Positions 33,060 through 44,983 of a stretch of 64,000 nt of DNA are shown here, piece after piece. The translations under genes and the position numbers were made by a program. Location: positions 8,876 to 72,875 of the forward strand of contig JAKJXP020000048.1 in the NCBI GenBank assembly GCA_022225965.2. Reading direction: 5' to 3'. The notes under the pieces are model-generated. The model worked only from the letters and a program-made list of their open reading frames with translations. It made no database searches and was not told where the DNA came from. Each line of letters opens with the position of its first letter. The first letter of the stretch is position 1. Source of the stretch: Diatrype stigma (taxonomy: Eukaryota > Ascomycota > Sordariomycetes > Xylariales > Diatrypaceae).

Positions 33060-33952
33060 AGATGGTGGTGGAAAATGGTGGGAGAAGAGGGTGTTCCGAA
33101 AATTATGGCGAATAATAAATGGTGGGTGATGAGGAACCTTATAACAGAGATCCTAGCAGAACGGCTCAATCTGCTGAGGATAGTGTAAATATATTATAGC
33201 ATTAAACTGTGAGATGTTGGCGTCTATTCGATCGAAGAGTGCTACTACCGCAGACAGGTAGTTGCTCGGTTCGGTTCAGTCTACAGATGACTCTATAGAC
33301 CTCTGCTGATCCAAGGTGACGAGGTGGCAAGCTGGAGGTGAGAGGGGATTGGTGAGTAATTCAGGGTTGCCTCTGTTGCCTCTGTTGCTTCTGGGCTCTG
33401 GGTTCTGGGTTCTGGGTTCTGGGTTCTGGGTTATCAGACATCCAACCCGATAAGACGAAGAAATTGTTCGGACCGGATCGATAAGTTCGCGATAAAAAAA
33501 TTCCAATTTTTTAGCATTTTTGCCTCCTCCTCAAACTGGGGCTTCATGTACGCTAAAGCTGCTGGACAGGGGGGTCAAGCTCCGTAATCAGATATGCTAT
33601 TGGCCAATAGCTACAGTGAGCCCGCTTATACCGCTCTGGTAGCGAATCCCGACGGGTTTCTTCGTCACAAGTTTATAGTGCAATACCCCTCCATCATACA
33701 TGTATGTAGCGTACTAGGCATGTCGGCGCACACATACTTACATAAGCCCTAGGTTACAGACATACCTACTGTAGGTACAGACTTCATTGGATGCACGCCT
33801 CAAGCTACTGTAGGTATTTACATGATACATGTATGTAGATACTTACACTTGCCTCTTCATGCTTCACGCTTCACGCTTCACGATGATCTAGAGCTATAAC
33901 GGATACCATCAGGTCTATCAGATCTGTCGTCTGTTAGTCTTGAAATCCCAAC
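33060..33952. promoter_or_regulatory. Shared divergent region RPO41 / ATP25
   Basis: 893 bp separate the start codons of two genes of mitochondrial gene expression. The region includes five CTGGGTT units (33398-33432), short GTAGGTA motifs and a triple CTTCACG repeat (33862-33882) close to the ATP25 start. No established mitochondrial-biogenesis site was recognised. Confidence 0.45.
33398..33432. repeat. (CTGGGTT)5 tandem repeat
   Basis: Five 7-bp units in the RPO41/ATP25 divergent region, directly preceded by two CCTCTGTTG units. Confidence 0.95.
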
Positions 33953-35218
33953 ATGGTCGTGAAGAGAGGGTTGGCGGCGCAAGGCTGCTATCAGTGCCGC
34001 TCCGCAGCCTTGAAGCTCTTTGCTAGCCCATCATCTCCTGCTCCTTTCGCAAGGACTGCAGGCTCTCTTCCCGTGTCCCGCCTAAGAACTGTGCCCCCCA
34101 CGTTCACCAGGGGCTTCACATCCTCCATCCAAAGGCCCAACTCTTCAAGCGACCAGCAGCAGAGTGAGCAGAATGAGCAAGATTTAGAAGATGAGGACAG
34201 CAGCATCGGGGATGAGGAAGGCGAACCTACTGCCCCTGAGGTTGCAAATGCAGCAGATGTCCCATGGTATCTGCAAGTCGAACCTCCCAGACATGTGGCA
34301 ACCATAGAGCCGCCACCGTTGCCTGAAGTTCCCGAAGGCGCGCCAGAGGTCGTCGGTCCTTTGTTGAAGTTCGTGTCAGAGGAATTGGGACTTGATGAGT
34401 TGAATCTCATGGATCTTCGGGAGTTGGACCCGCCTGCGGCACTGGGCCCAAATCTGTTTATGCTATTCGGCACAGCCCGGAGCGAGCGCCATCTTCACGT
34501 CTCGGCTGGACGCCTGCTGCGGTGGTTGAGATATAATCACCGAATATGGGCTAATGCCGACGGTCTGCTGGGGCCCAATGAGCGCAAAACGAAACTGAAG
34601 AGGAAGGCGAAGCGAGCAAAGCTCCTGGGCACTATGGGTACTGACGACGGAGACGATGGGATCAGGACCGGGTGGATCTGCGTTAACCTCGGCACCATCG
34701 GACACGGTGGAGAGGCGTCTACCATCATCGGTGAGGACGGCCGTGTTGCTGGATTTGGTGTGACTCGGAACGGCTCTAGCATCGTGGTCCAGATCATGAC
34801 GGAGTCCAGAAGGGCCGAGCTAGACTTGGAATCATTGTGGGAAAATGCTCTCAACCCACCCGCACCTAAGGACATCTCGACTACAAGTAAGGGATCGCGA
34901 GCGACGCAGACGGGCTCAAGTAAGCCTAGGGAAACATCGAGTGAGCCAATGCACAGAATAGTTTATTCGCTGGAAAGCGCTATGCTGTCGGACTCACAAT
35001 CGCGACCAACCACGCGAAACGGACGAAGTAGAGATTCACGTATCAACCAAGCTTCATTCTATTCGACAATGTCCAGGGACAATGTTCTAGATGAATCAGA
35101 AGCAGGTCCAATCCGCACCCCTATAGAACAGGTTTCCCACCGCCTGGCATACAACGCTAGCCGAAAGGTTCGAGTGTCGGAGCTTCTACGAGCCCACCCC
35201 AACGCGTTTGGGCCATGA
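33953..35218 (+). CDS. ATP25: ATP25-like mitochondrial protein with RsfS/Iojap domain (short form)
   Basis: A single exon for 421 residues. The N terminus is Arg/Ser/Ala-rich (FTRGFTSSIQRP), a likely mitochondrial presequence, followed by an acidic linker. The region from VPWYLQVEPP through LKFVSEELGLDELNLMDLRELDPP, LGPNLFMLFGTARSERHLHVSAGRLLRWLR and GWICVNLGTIGHGGEAS is the RsfS-like (ribosome-silencing factor) domain of Atp25. In yeast, Atp25 (612 residues) is cleaved: the N-terminal part binds the mitochondrial ribosome and the C-terminal M domain stabilises the ATP9 (OLI1) mRNA. Here the frame stops about 150 residues after the RsfS domain, at KVRVSELLRAHPNAFGP, so most of an M domain is absent. 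A +1 frame continues only about 27 codons past the stop, so a simple frameshift would not restore it. Function in mitochondrial translation is likely; the mRNA-stabilising role is doubtful. Confidence 0.85.
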   Translation: MVVKRGLAAQGCYQCRSAALKLFASPSSPAPFARTAGSLPVSRLRTVPPTFTRGFTSSIQRPNSSSDQQQSEQNEQDLEDEDSSIGDEEGEPTAPEVANAADVPWYLQVEPPRHVATIEPPPLPEVPEGAPEVVGPLLKFVSEELGLDELNLMDLRELDPPAALGPNLFMLFGTARSERHLHVSAGRLLRWLRYNHRIWANADGLLGPNERKTKLKRKAKRAKLLGTMGTDDGDDGIRTGWICVNLGTIGHGGEASTIIGEDGRVAGFGVTRNGSSIVVQIMTESRRAELDLESLWENALNPPAPKDISTTSKGSRATQTGSSKPRETSSEPMHRIVYSLESAMLSDSQSRPTTRNGRSRDSRINQASFYSTMSRDNVLDESEAGPIRTPIEQVSHRLAYNASRKVRVSELLRAHPNAFGP

Positions 35219-35914
35219 GATACTCCTCTGACCACGGGGCAACGCTGGAAAACCGCGAGTTCGTGAAGTATATTCGCGTCATCGAGAGTATGGGTTGATG
35301 TTACGATCCTGCTGGGGCTTCACAAAGGTCCCAGTGCCGGGTTACATATGGCGTCTTGAATATGGAATAGGAGGCAAAAGACGAAGAGAAAGGAAAAAAG
35401 AGGAATGGGTTGCTACAGGGAGGAGGGGAAATAAGCAACCCCTGTCCGAGGTTCAATATACGATCGAAAAGCTGCATGATGTGATGCTCGCGGGAGGAAC
35501 CCCATAATAGTAACTGGACGAGGAATATGTACAATACACAACGTGAAATAGATGTATACTACCTAGGTACCACAACCCGTGCTGAGACCTGCTTACTAGA
35601 GGCAAACTTATCATTCCCAACATATACAAGACAATGCTCAGATCTATGGTTGATACGTTATCAAACCGCTAGCCACCAACTCTTACTACTTATACCTAGG
35701 TATTGTATTACATACATAGTTGCTTCGATGATACACCATGTCACAGTCTCCCCGTGATTGCCGCTTGCCTACACCCATCCATTCATTCGTACGTAGTAGC
35801 CGGTCAGGGGTATATATCTCTCTCAATAAACGCCTATTACACTACCAAACACGCCATCTGAACAACGTTCCAAAACCCCAGCTTTGCTTGCATTGTCTAT
35901 CATCAAATGGCCAA
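35219..35914. other. Intergenic region between convergent ATP25 and PPX1
   Basis: Holds the two 3' ends. A 71-codon open frame at 35295-35507 behind ATP25 (Lys/Arg-rich, ending LHDVMLAGGTP) is more likely 3' UTR. Two copies of the palindrome TACCTAGGTA occur at 35560-35569 and 35693-35702. Confidence 0.5.
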
Positions 35915-37474
35915 TCAAGCATTCAAGCTCCGCTTCATAGCCTCCCTCAGCATAGGCGCGACCTGCTTCCGGCTATTCTCCAGCCTTCCCTGCCTCCAGC
36001 AGCGCCTCCACTCCTTGCCATCACCATCACCACCAGCATCCAGCCTGCCACCCTTCCACGCCCTCAGCTCCAGCGCCTCCTTATACGCATCAGCGAACCT
36101 CCGCGCGGCATCGACGGCCTGCGGCCCCGTCCGCGCCCATACCAGGAGCTCGCGGCCGCGGCTCAGGTCTTCCTCCTCGCCCGCCCCCGCGCTATACAGG
36201 GCGTTCACTTTGGCCTCCGCTTTCGCCTTGGCGCCGGAGAAGGACGTCATGACGACGACGAGGTCGACGCCCCGCTCCTCGCCCCACGCGGCCAGGACGT
36301 CGACGAGCTCGGCCTCGCCGCCCGCCTTGCGCACTAGGAAGGCGAGGGGGCGGGGCACCGACGACGTGCCCAGCCGCAGCGGCTGCTTCTGCTTCTTCTC
36401 CTTCTGTCCCTCCGCGCCTTCGACTTCGCACACTTCGTCCCACTCCTTGTAGTCCTTGCGCAGGATATCGCGCAGCGGCAGCGGCTCGATGTCGCTCTTG
36501 AGGCGGGACAGGCGCTCGCAGAACGCAGCGCGATCGTAGTCGTCGCCGTCGTCGCCGTTCCGCCGGGGTGCCGAAGCGGCCCGCAGCTTGGCCTCGAGGT
36601 ACGCGACGACGCGCTCGTCGCACGCCGTCGTCTTGGTCTTGTCGCCGAGGCTGTGCGTGTCGACCAGGGCGGGGGCGAGCGCGAGGCGCGCGACCTGCGC
36701 GTCTATCCTACTGCTGCCGCTCTCCCCTCCGTCCTTCTGCTCCTCCTCTTCCGCCGCCGCCATGCCGTCCCACGTCGCGCGGCAGTGCTCGACCACGAGG
36801 CTCGTGCAGCTGCCGCACCGCTCGATGACGCGCGGGTCGGCGTCGCGGGGCACCCAGCCCTCATCGTCGTGGTGGTCGACGCAGCCGACGATGATCTCGT
36901 TGAGATCCGCCACACTTCCTCCTTGCTCCTGCGCCTGCGCCTGCACCCGCCGGCCCAGGACGCCCGTCATGGCATTGTGGTCGACGAGCAGCCAGCGCGC
37001 GTCCCCGGGCTTCAGGTCCTCCGGTGGGGGCAGCTCGGACAGGGTGAGCACGTCCTCGGGGGTCAGGGCGGCGGCGCGCAGCGCGGCGGTAAATTCCGGG
37101 CGCAGCGCGAGGTCGTCGCGCGCGAGGTTGCACAGCGGGATGTGCAGCGCGTAGTGCGGCGGGGCGTGGCTGCGGAAGTAGGCGAGTAGGATGGCGGAGC
37201 AGAGGGAGTCGAGGTCTGTTATGGAGTTTGCGGGTTTGCTGTCAGTCAGCCTTTTTACTGTCTCGCGTGTGTGCTAGTTGAAAAGGGGGAGGCGGGGTGG
37301 GAGTAGGAGGAATAGGGGAGGCAGGGGAAATAGGGGGGCAGGGGGTGGCTGGAACATACCGGCTGACTCGTTGCCGACGACGAAGGTTAAGGGAGTCGGC
37401 CGTTTCGATGGCGGGGCAGTCAGGGCTGCGCGGGCCGTTGCCAGAAACGCTTGTAGAGATTTCCTTGGTGGCAT
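35915..37474 (-). CDS. PPX1: Exopolyphosphatase, DHH/DHHA2 family (Ppx1-like)
   Basis: Two exons (37474-37360, 37215-35915) with a 144 bp GTATGT...CAG intron encode about 471 residues. The junction rebuilds the first family motif, VGNESADLDSLCSA (D39, D41). Further metal ligands are LLVDHNAMTG (D117-H-N) and the DHH motif GCVDHHDDEG (D152-H-H). The C-terminal DHHA2 domain is visible as SSVPRPLAFLVRKAGG and VDLVVVMTSFSG. The enzyme removes terminal phosphate from inorganic polyphosphate using Mn2+/Mg2+ and is cytosolic or mitochondrial in yeast (Ppx1, 397 residues); the extra length here lies in Ala/Glu/Arg-rich loops. Exon 2 is extremely GC-rich, producing long spurious antisense frames. Other DHH-DHHA2 enzymes such as inorganic pyrophosphatase II are bacterial, so Ppx1 is the best call. 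Confidence 0.92.
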
Positions 37475-40400
37475 GGTGGATTGCGGCGAATGGTATGAAT
37501 GGAAAGGATGTTATGTTATGAGAAAGCGCAATGCCGGTGGTACTGGCTGCAATAGTTTACTAATGAGCTTCTATATTCTTGTTCATCTTGTGTTCCGGGA
37601 GCTTCACGATCAGGTTTCTTCCTATATCTCAATGTCCCACCTACGATGACGTGGGGAATCAGGAGCTATGACATCTTCCTCCGCTAACTGCATACTTACA
37701 TGCTCAGATACTTACATATCCAGATAGACTGATTCCTTTGTTATAGCAGTATCCTTAAAAACCGAGTATTGGACAACTACGACAACTAGTACGGAAGCGT
37801 TCATCGTCCATCTTGAGACTCCCTATCGAGTTCAGCGTTTTATTAGCTTAAGGGTTAATCATTTAAATGACAGCTTTAGCTATTTTATGCATTCTCAGAA
37901 GAGAAAGAATTCAGGCAATCATGATGCCACATTTAGTACTTCATGGCTTCTTAACCCATTCGGACTTAGATCGGAAAATGAAGTGCCAAAGGGGTTATGG
38001 CAATCCATAGAATTCCATATATGCACTACCAAGGGCTTCTACGGCTATATTCAGAGGATATGTAGAGGATATATAGAGTTGTTTCCTCCTATAGCTTCCA
38101 TAGGCTCGGGAGTTATTTCTGGTTCCTTCTTACCCCTAACCTAGCAGCTGTTCATTACACCGGACGACGAACCTCATGACACCTGGGGATGAGGCCTGGA
38201 GGTATGTCCGTGCCAGGGTCTTAAAGCTGGAAACATTTATATAATCAAGAAAGTATAGTTAGACATAGACTTCCAATGTAAAATATCGTGGCGAGGTATA
38301 TGTCAAGAGTAACTGATTTAATTACTTGCTTCAGTAGATTGTTCCCCGAGCGATCGTGGTAGTCAATGTAGGCAACGTGGAAAAAATATTTCGCCTTTGA
38401 GATTCGGGAACTCCTCTGTTCCAGCTTCGAGCGTGGACTCAGAAACTTTGGCTAGCAGGTTTAGGTGGTTTTCAGCGCTCATATATGTTTTTGATATGTG
38501 CTGAGTCACGACCCTGCCTGCTTACTCGTCCCTGTATTTGCAGGAGAACCTTCTCTCTTCTCTACCCCCTTGTAGCCTGAAGTACCTACGTCTCTAAATA
38601 CTATTGACCGCCTTTAGCAATTGCAGCTCTAATCAATACATCCTAGCCAGCTTGCTTCCCGCTGCGGTGATAGAGAAAACCCTCCTTTGTTTATCATGTC
38701 TCGGCACAATCTTGCCTATGCAACGTAAAAACGAAAGGAGTAAGGTATGATTTCTTAACCATTACGCAAAATTTCACGGTATACCTTTAGGTAGATTGAA
38801 TCCTTTGTCCTACCATTTGCACGTCTACATACACTATACCTACAATATACTTTGTCTCCAGGTAACTCGTCAGCCTTGGTAACATTCAGGTAAGGAGTGC
38901 CATTATCACTCAAAGTCATATTCGTTTCCCTGTTTAGAGTAGCATCACCTGGAATTGACAATCCAATTTACCACAACCATCGTAGTTAAAGGTGTCCCGA
39001 CTGGCAAGGCCCCTCACCGCTGCAGCAAACTAACATGACTGGAAAACCTGCAGGGCCAATACATGCTCCAAGTGATCAGTCTGAGGTCATGCTCAGAGAA
39101 GTATGTACTTCCTTATCACTGTACCGTAATGCAAGACAGTCTGGTTCTAATATTATTAACACACTCACAAACCAATTGGGACCCTTCCGTCACGGACTTC
39201 CGACCAACTAGTCCATGCCGGCCATGCATCCGTCTCGTACACGTTCGTATAAGTTGACGCATTCTTCTCCACGAGGCTACTGCCAAGGTATGAAAAGCAC
39301 ATCATGTTACACATGTAGCAAGACTAGGAGTGTTCTATAGCTACATACTCCCCCTATAATCCTCCACGTTATCTGTGATATTCGATGGATCATTGAGACA
39401 CTTTGCCCATAGTATACCACGAAGCAAGTTTCCCTAAAAGCGTGACTGCATTTTTAATCTGTTGGGGAAACTAGTATGAGCAAGTCACATATGGGCAGAT
39501 GAAAGCCGTAGTTAGTTGTTATCCTACCATGTAAAACCTAGCATATAGTATACTGATGCTATAGAGGTCCAAGATCGCATAGTACTGCACTTATCAGAAC
39601 ATACTTCTCGTATCTCGTATATCGTATACTTGAACATCGGCATTCGAAAGTATCTAGAGGCTTCCATGGGAGATAGTTCATCGTAGTAAGCCTCCCCCCC
39701 CCCGATAGGGAAATCACGGAGATATGGCGGAAGCATGAGGCTTCCGCAGGGATTCCGTAGCGGGGCGGGCTGATCTAGACGCTGCCTTTGACATCGAACT
39801 GCAGTCCGCTCTCCGCTTCGTCGCCCGATAGTGCGGAGGGTTTATTCGGATGATTACAGGGCTAGGCAAACTTGGTAGCCGCATCAACTCCCAGGGTGAC
39901 CCGGGACAATTTCACCCAGGTGTCCGCGTAACGAGATGTGGGAATAGCCAGTGTTATGTTCTGACTGCCACGTATATCGAAGAGGCTCTTATTGATGATC
40001 TCCCACCGCATCACCTCATTGTCAGCTTTCTCTCGCTCCACGCCGGGGCGAGATGGATACTTGATTAAGCGATGGTGATGGAGAGGGCGATGGAGCAGCA
40101 GGCAGCGCCAGCAGCAGCAGTAAGGCCCTCGCCTGACATATGTGATGTGGGAGGGCGGTAGGTAGGTAGATGCATGGTGAAGGCCCATGCAACCCGCCGT
40201 CACACGGTTTCAGACCACGCACCACGAAGAATCTGATCTGTAATTATTTGCACGACTCCATCCGACGCTTGATGCTTCAGAACGGAGCACCATCGTTCGT
40301 GCCCATGATGCCAATACCTAGCCTACCTAATACATAGCTAGCAGGACGCCGTCTACGTCTACCACACCGGCACTTGCATGGAGCTAATGTACCTCAACCC

Positions 40401-41708
40401 GGCACTGCACCAGGAAACCCCACAGAAAAGAGGCCGGCTGGGCTGGATATCGCTGTTCCCATCCCTGGCCGGGCGTGCGTGTGGCTCCTGCGGGCAAAGC
40501 AGCAAGCAGCAGGTAGTTTAGCAGTCGTTGCTATTAATGTATATCGGCAGCGATAATCAGATATGCGGTAGCGATTATCGACATGGGATTCCGGCAACAA
40601 GGGGATACTCTGGTATAGCACGTGCTGGCAGCTTGGGATTCGTGGAGTGGAATATGGAGTTTGCGTTAGTGGTGATGAAGGCGGTGGTGAAGGATTGAGT
40701 CACCTAACTATTACGCCGAATACATAGTAAATCTTTACTGTAGACCAGGTACAATAGTTAACTGTGGGGGAGGCGCTGGCAACCCGGCATTATTACAAGG
40801 GGAATATACATGTCGAGTGACACTGCATACTTGTCCCTTGTCTTGTCTGTCGCCTGTCTAGAAGCCTGCATGGTAGCGAAGAGCCAGGTGCAGGCTGTCC
40901 CGCCCGGAAGGGATGGATAAGCCCGATTTCCCTTTTCTTTTTTCTGCTTTTTACTTATGAAATCTTTGGCTATTGGTTGAGGATCGTTCACCTCTCCAGC
41001 CCGGCAATACGACCTGAAATTGTGGGTTTGATATCGACACTGAGGTGGGAACGCAGCGTGGTGATGAGTTGACACAAATAGATGACAGGCAGAAGGAAGT
41101 CTTGCTATGAAGATATTTATAGTTGCGGCTGCAGTTGAGGTTACAGTATTGTAGGTTGTAGGTACATACGAATACTCTAATACATACTAAGTAGGGACGG
41201 TGCTATAGAATGCCGCTAATAAGTCTCACCTGCACTGGGCATTCATGCCCCGCCTGTTCAGGGGCAGTTTTATACCCGCTACAGCGGCTGTGGCTCATCA
41301 GCTAAAAGGATGCAGCTTGCTTATGTATCTTGCTTACTTATCAAACTCTCCGTTATAGGATACCTAGTCCGAGGTCCTCATTGACACACCTACTTGCACC
41401 ACTTTTTTCTCAATATGCAAGTACATGGTTTGTCAACCAGCAGAGACAGAGACAACCAACTCGCTCGTTCGCTTTGCCGGGTAGATGGGCTCCACCACGG
41501 AATGAATAGTGACTGGTTGAAATAGCTGCATGTGGATACGAACAGCACCAACTATTCCCGCCGTTGCTACGAAGCGTTACTATGAAGTACTATTCGCTAC
41601 TCACTCTAAGACAACGTCTATACAGACACGGTCCCAGCTACATAGCGCGCATAAGGGGCTCAAAATTCACTGACCACACGCGTTTCACTGTTGTTATGGT
41701 TGGCTACG
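37475..41708. other. 4.2 kb AT-richer intergenic region with orphan coding-like fragments
   Basis: From about 37650 to 39750 the sequence is visibly more AT-rich than the rest. I see no complete gene. Two minus-strand stretches read unusually well as protein: 38961-38755 (PYLNVTKADELPGDKVYCRY, 67 codons to a stop) and 40065-39862 (EIINKSLFDIRGSQNITLAI, then TSRYADTWVKLSRVTLGVD, ending at a stop). Neither has a clear start or a recognisable family. They may be decayed genes or single exons. No transposase or reverse-transcriptase motif was found. Confidence 0.4.
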
Positions 41709-42671
41709 ATGAGCCTCCCATTGGTATTCCCCCAAGCAGAGGCAGCACGTCTCGAGCCTCACTTGCCTCCCTTGTCGTTAAGCATCCATGCTAATAATGA
41801 CGACGACGATGATGATGGCGATAATAATGATACCCGGCCATTCGTCACGCTCACCTTCGCTACCTCACTCGACTCGGCTCTATCGCTCGGGCCAGGCATC
41901 CGGACAGCTCTTTCTGGCCCCCAATCAAAAGCCATGACCCATTATCTACGCAGCCGGCATGACGCTATCTGCGTGGGCGTCGGGACTGCCATCGCTGACG
42001 ATCCTGGGCTGAACTGCCGCATAGCGCCAGTACCGGCACCAGCAGTAGCCGATATCCCCAATGGCAAGGCAGCGGTTGCGCCGACGCCTACTCCTTTTCC
42101 GGGTAGTGTGGTTACAGGCCAGCCGAGGCCTGTCGTAATCGACCCGCAGCTGCGATGGGACTTGACCTCCCAGAGCAAGGTCATGCAGCTCGCCCGGGCC
42201 GGCCAGGGCTTAGCCCCTTATATCATCACGTCCGTGTCGGAGCCGCCCGCAGCTAGGAGGAGCCTGCTGGAAGAGCACGGCGGGAAGTTTCTCTTGGTGC
42301 AGCAGACCCCAGACGCGAGGGACGGCCGCCAGCGCTTCGACTGGCGCACCATACTGGCCGCTGTTCGGGCCGAAGGCCTGCGGAGCATCATGATAGAGGG
42401 CGGTGGCGAAGTGATCAACTCGCTGCTCTCGCCCGAGAACAACGAGCTCATCGACTCGGTAATCGTCACCATCGCCCCTACATGGCTGGGCCGAGGGGGC
42501 GTGGTTGTATCCCCGCCACGTCAGCTGGGCGAAGGAGATGGAGGAGGGGGGGACGGAAAAGGAGAAGGGAAGGGCGCTCGACCACCACCCGGCCCTGCAG
42601 CTCGACTTGCCAATCCTACGTGGCTACCCCTCGGGGAGGACGTCGTGCTGTGCGGTAGAATCGCCAAATAG
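41709..42671 (+). CDS. RIB7: 2,5-diamino-6-ribosylamino-4(3H)-pyrimidinone 5'-phosphate reductase
   Basis: A single exon for 320 residues of the RibD C-terminal (DHFR-like) reductase family. In fungi Rib7 catalyses the NADPH-dependent reduction of the ribosylaminopyrimidine to the ribityl intermediate, the second step of riboflavin synthesis. Visible motifs are RPFVTLTFATSLDSALSLGP near the start, SRHDAICVGVGTAIADDPGL (around residues 83-101) and RSIMIEGGGEVINSLL (around 226-241), followed by IAPTWLGRGG. The protein is longer than yeast Rib7 (244 residues) because of an acidic Asp/Asn run at residues 31-41, a Pro/Ala insertion after residue 104 and a Gly/Lys/Pro-rich loop near the end. The open frame extends 18 bases upstream of 41709 but without an ATG, so 41709 is taken as the start. 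It should be cytosolic. Confidence 0.93.
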   Translation: MSLPLVFPQAEAARLEPHLPPLSLSIHANNDDDDDDGDNNDTRPFVTLTFATSLDSALSLGPGIRTALSGPQSKAMTHYLRSRHDAICVGVGTAIADDPGLNCRIAPVPAPAVADIPNGKAAVAPTPTPFPGSVVTGQPRPVVIDPQLRWDLTSQSKVMQLARAGQGLAPYIITSVSEPPAARRSLLEEHGGKFLLVQQTPDARDGRQRFDWRTILAAVRAEGLRSIMIEGGGEVINSLLSPENNELIDSVIVTIAPTWLGRGGVVVSPPRQLGEGDGGGGDGKGEGKGARPPPGPAARLANPTWLPLGEDVVLCGRIAK

Positions 42672-44983
42672 GATCGGCTGCAGCTGCTGGGACGAGACGC
42701 ATCCCATGTAACCAAGTTCCGGGTGTATGCAAACGACGGCGTAGTCTGTCCCCCTTTAGCTCTCAACCACACCTTGGTCACCACCAAGCGACCCCAAACT
42801 TGACCGCTATTCGATCTTAAGTACCTCGCGCCTATGTCATGGAGATACCTCTGCGGTGACATCTAGCTACATTTCGGGTACTTCTGGACTACAACGTGGA
42901 ACATTGGAACCATTTCGGGGAGCCCTGGGGGCTTGATATGGACGGACGCCTTTCGTGCAGTGTGTCTTACAACAACTTGGACGTAGCATGGCCTACCGTT
43001 TGCTATACGCCTAGCATCTTACACCACATCCCTACTTCACGCGCCTATAGTATAGTAGTTATGTTCATGTTGTCGATCACACTCGCAAGAAAGTGCGACT
43101 ACCACGGACAAACCTGCCATATTGTCTGTCATCTTGCGCAGGTTGCGCATATCGCTATACACCTACACCTACACCGCTAGCTTTGAGGAGTTCATGGATC
43201 AGACAGACATCCGAGAAGGGCACTGAACCATGGTACTATGAGGTATGGTGCACGTCTATACGACACGTGGTGAAGGTTTCCGTGTCAAGAAAAAATATAT
43301 ATATATTTATATACTTTCACATGAATGTTGGGGCAATGTCAGACGAGAGCTACCTTTTGGTCGTTGCCTATACCGCCACTTTGGTTGTATAGCCTTACAT
43401 ATCTACAAGACTAGCCCGCTAGCCAGGTCATACAGAAGACGTTTGGATGCCACCTACATCATGCAGCCATGATCGTTCGGTATAGCCACCTGACATAACT
43501 AATAGGATTTCACCACCTCGAGTGTTCGGGCCCTTGATATGGCGGTGTTACCACCTTCATCGAAAGACCTATGGACCTAAATCTTCCTACACATGCTAGA
43601 CACCTAGGACCATGGACATCACTACATCTAGTCCGATAGGCACCAACAAATTACCCATTATGGTAAGACGGGGAAACACGCACACACACACACACACACA
43701 CATCCCTTCATGGGGTTGAATGGATCAACAGTTTGGCTCCCAGCAGGGCGTCTGAGGCCATGATACCATATGTGTGTATTATATCCGAGTCCACGCAACA
43801 GGTCGTCCCGTCGAGGGTAGGTGGCGCCACCTTTCGCTATTAATAAAACACCCGCGATGGTCTCTCCCTCTCCGATCCCGGACCCGGATTTCGGAAGGAA
43901 AGGGGAATAGGGGTAGGTTGGGAGGATGCCCCATCCGCCTGTCCCGGTCGAGTCGCCTTCTTGTCATAGGGGCAGTTTATGATGAAAGCCAGTCATACTG
44001 CAGAGCCATATCAGGGATAATTGTGCGTTTCGGATTAGACCTGTGATGCTGGCCAACGCCCCTATATTATTCTCACTTCTGCTCACCGGGACCTCACCCC
44101 CATCCCTCAATTTAAATTTCTCTTGAACGTCACCCCCTTTTCGTGCTCCGTTATCACTTGTTTGATCTCCCTTTCGATCTCGCCTCGGCGTCGATCAGCT
44201 TCAAAGTGTGCTATCATACGTACTTACATAGCCATCCATTATATTACACACTGAGCTGACGAGGATTCCACTTCGAGAGGCGGTGTTGACGGAGAAGTAG
44301 CACTGTGTATTTCTTATTACTTGACATAGCACCCTTCTACCAAATACCGTTTACCTGCGACTTCGTAACCATCACCCGCACTTCTGTTTTTTCGACCGAT
44401 GTGTTAGTTGACTGGAAAATATACATGTAAGCAGTCCGAAGCAAGAGCCACTACTTCGTACACCTCCGCCGCATGTAGGTACCTCTGTACGGCTATGTGG
44501 GGAGGGGGAGCTTTTGTACAAATGAACGAATCGGCATCCGCTGTCGCTTCTCCAGTATATCGGCAACGCTAGCAATACCCCTTTGCCGAGCTCGGCGACG
44601 TTCCAAGCCGCCTTCTACGAAGCGACGGAGATGTGGAAGTGGCATTAGTTACTATATGAAATTTGCACACTCTTTGCTGGAAACGTAGTCGTGGTTATCG
44701 TGATAATGGGACCGACCCGTCCCGCCGCCCCGCAATCCCGCTAAGTACTGAGTTAGGGGGTGAGGGGGTTGGAAGCGAGAGGCAAGTTCAAGCATAACAT
44801 AACATACGTACCTGGTTTTAGGTATAATATAACACAGCATACTCACCTCACCTGCAGCTGTGGTTATATGTCCCAGGTATTGATCTCTTTGGAAACTTCC
44901 CTGCCTGTCTAGTAGTAGTACCTATAATACGCATCACAACTTTCCCTGGAATCCACCAAACTTGCCAGCCAGCCAGTTGAATG
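42672..44983. other. 2.3 kb intergenic region
   Basis: No supported gene; only scattered frames shorter than about 110 codons. It has a CA dinucleotide run (43681-43702), an AT run near 43295-43312 and GTAGGTA-type motifs. A CA/CT-rich stretch precedes the aldolase start. Confidence 0.5.
43681..43702. repeat. (CA)11 microsatellite
   Basis: CA dinucleotide run in intergenic sequence between RIB7 and the aldolase. Confidence 0.95.
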
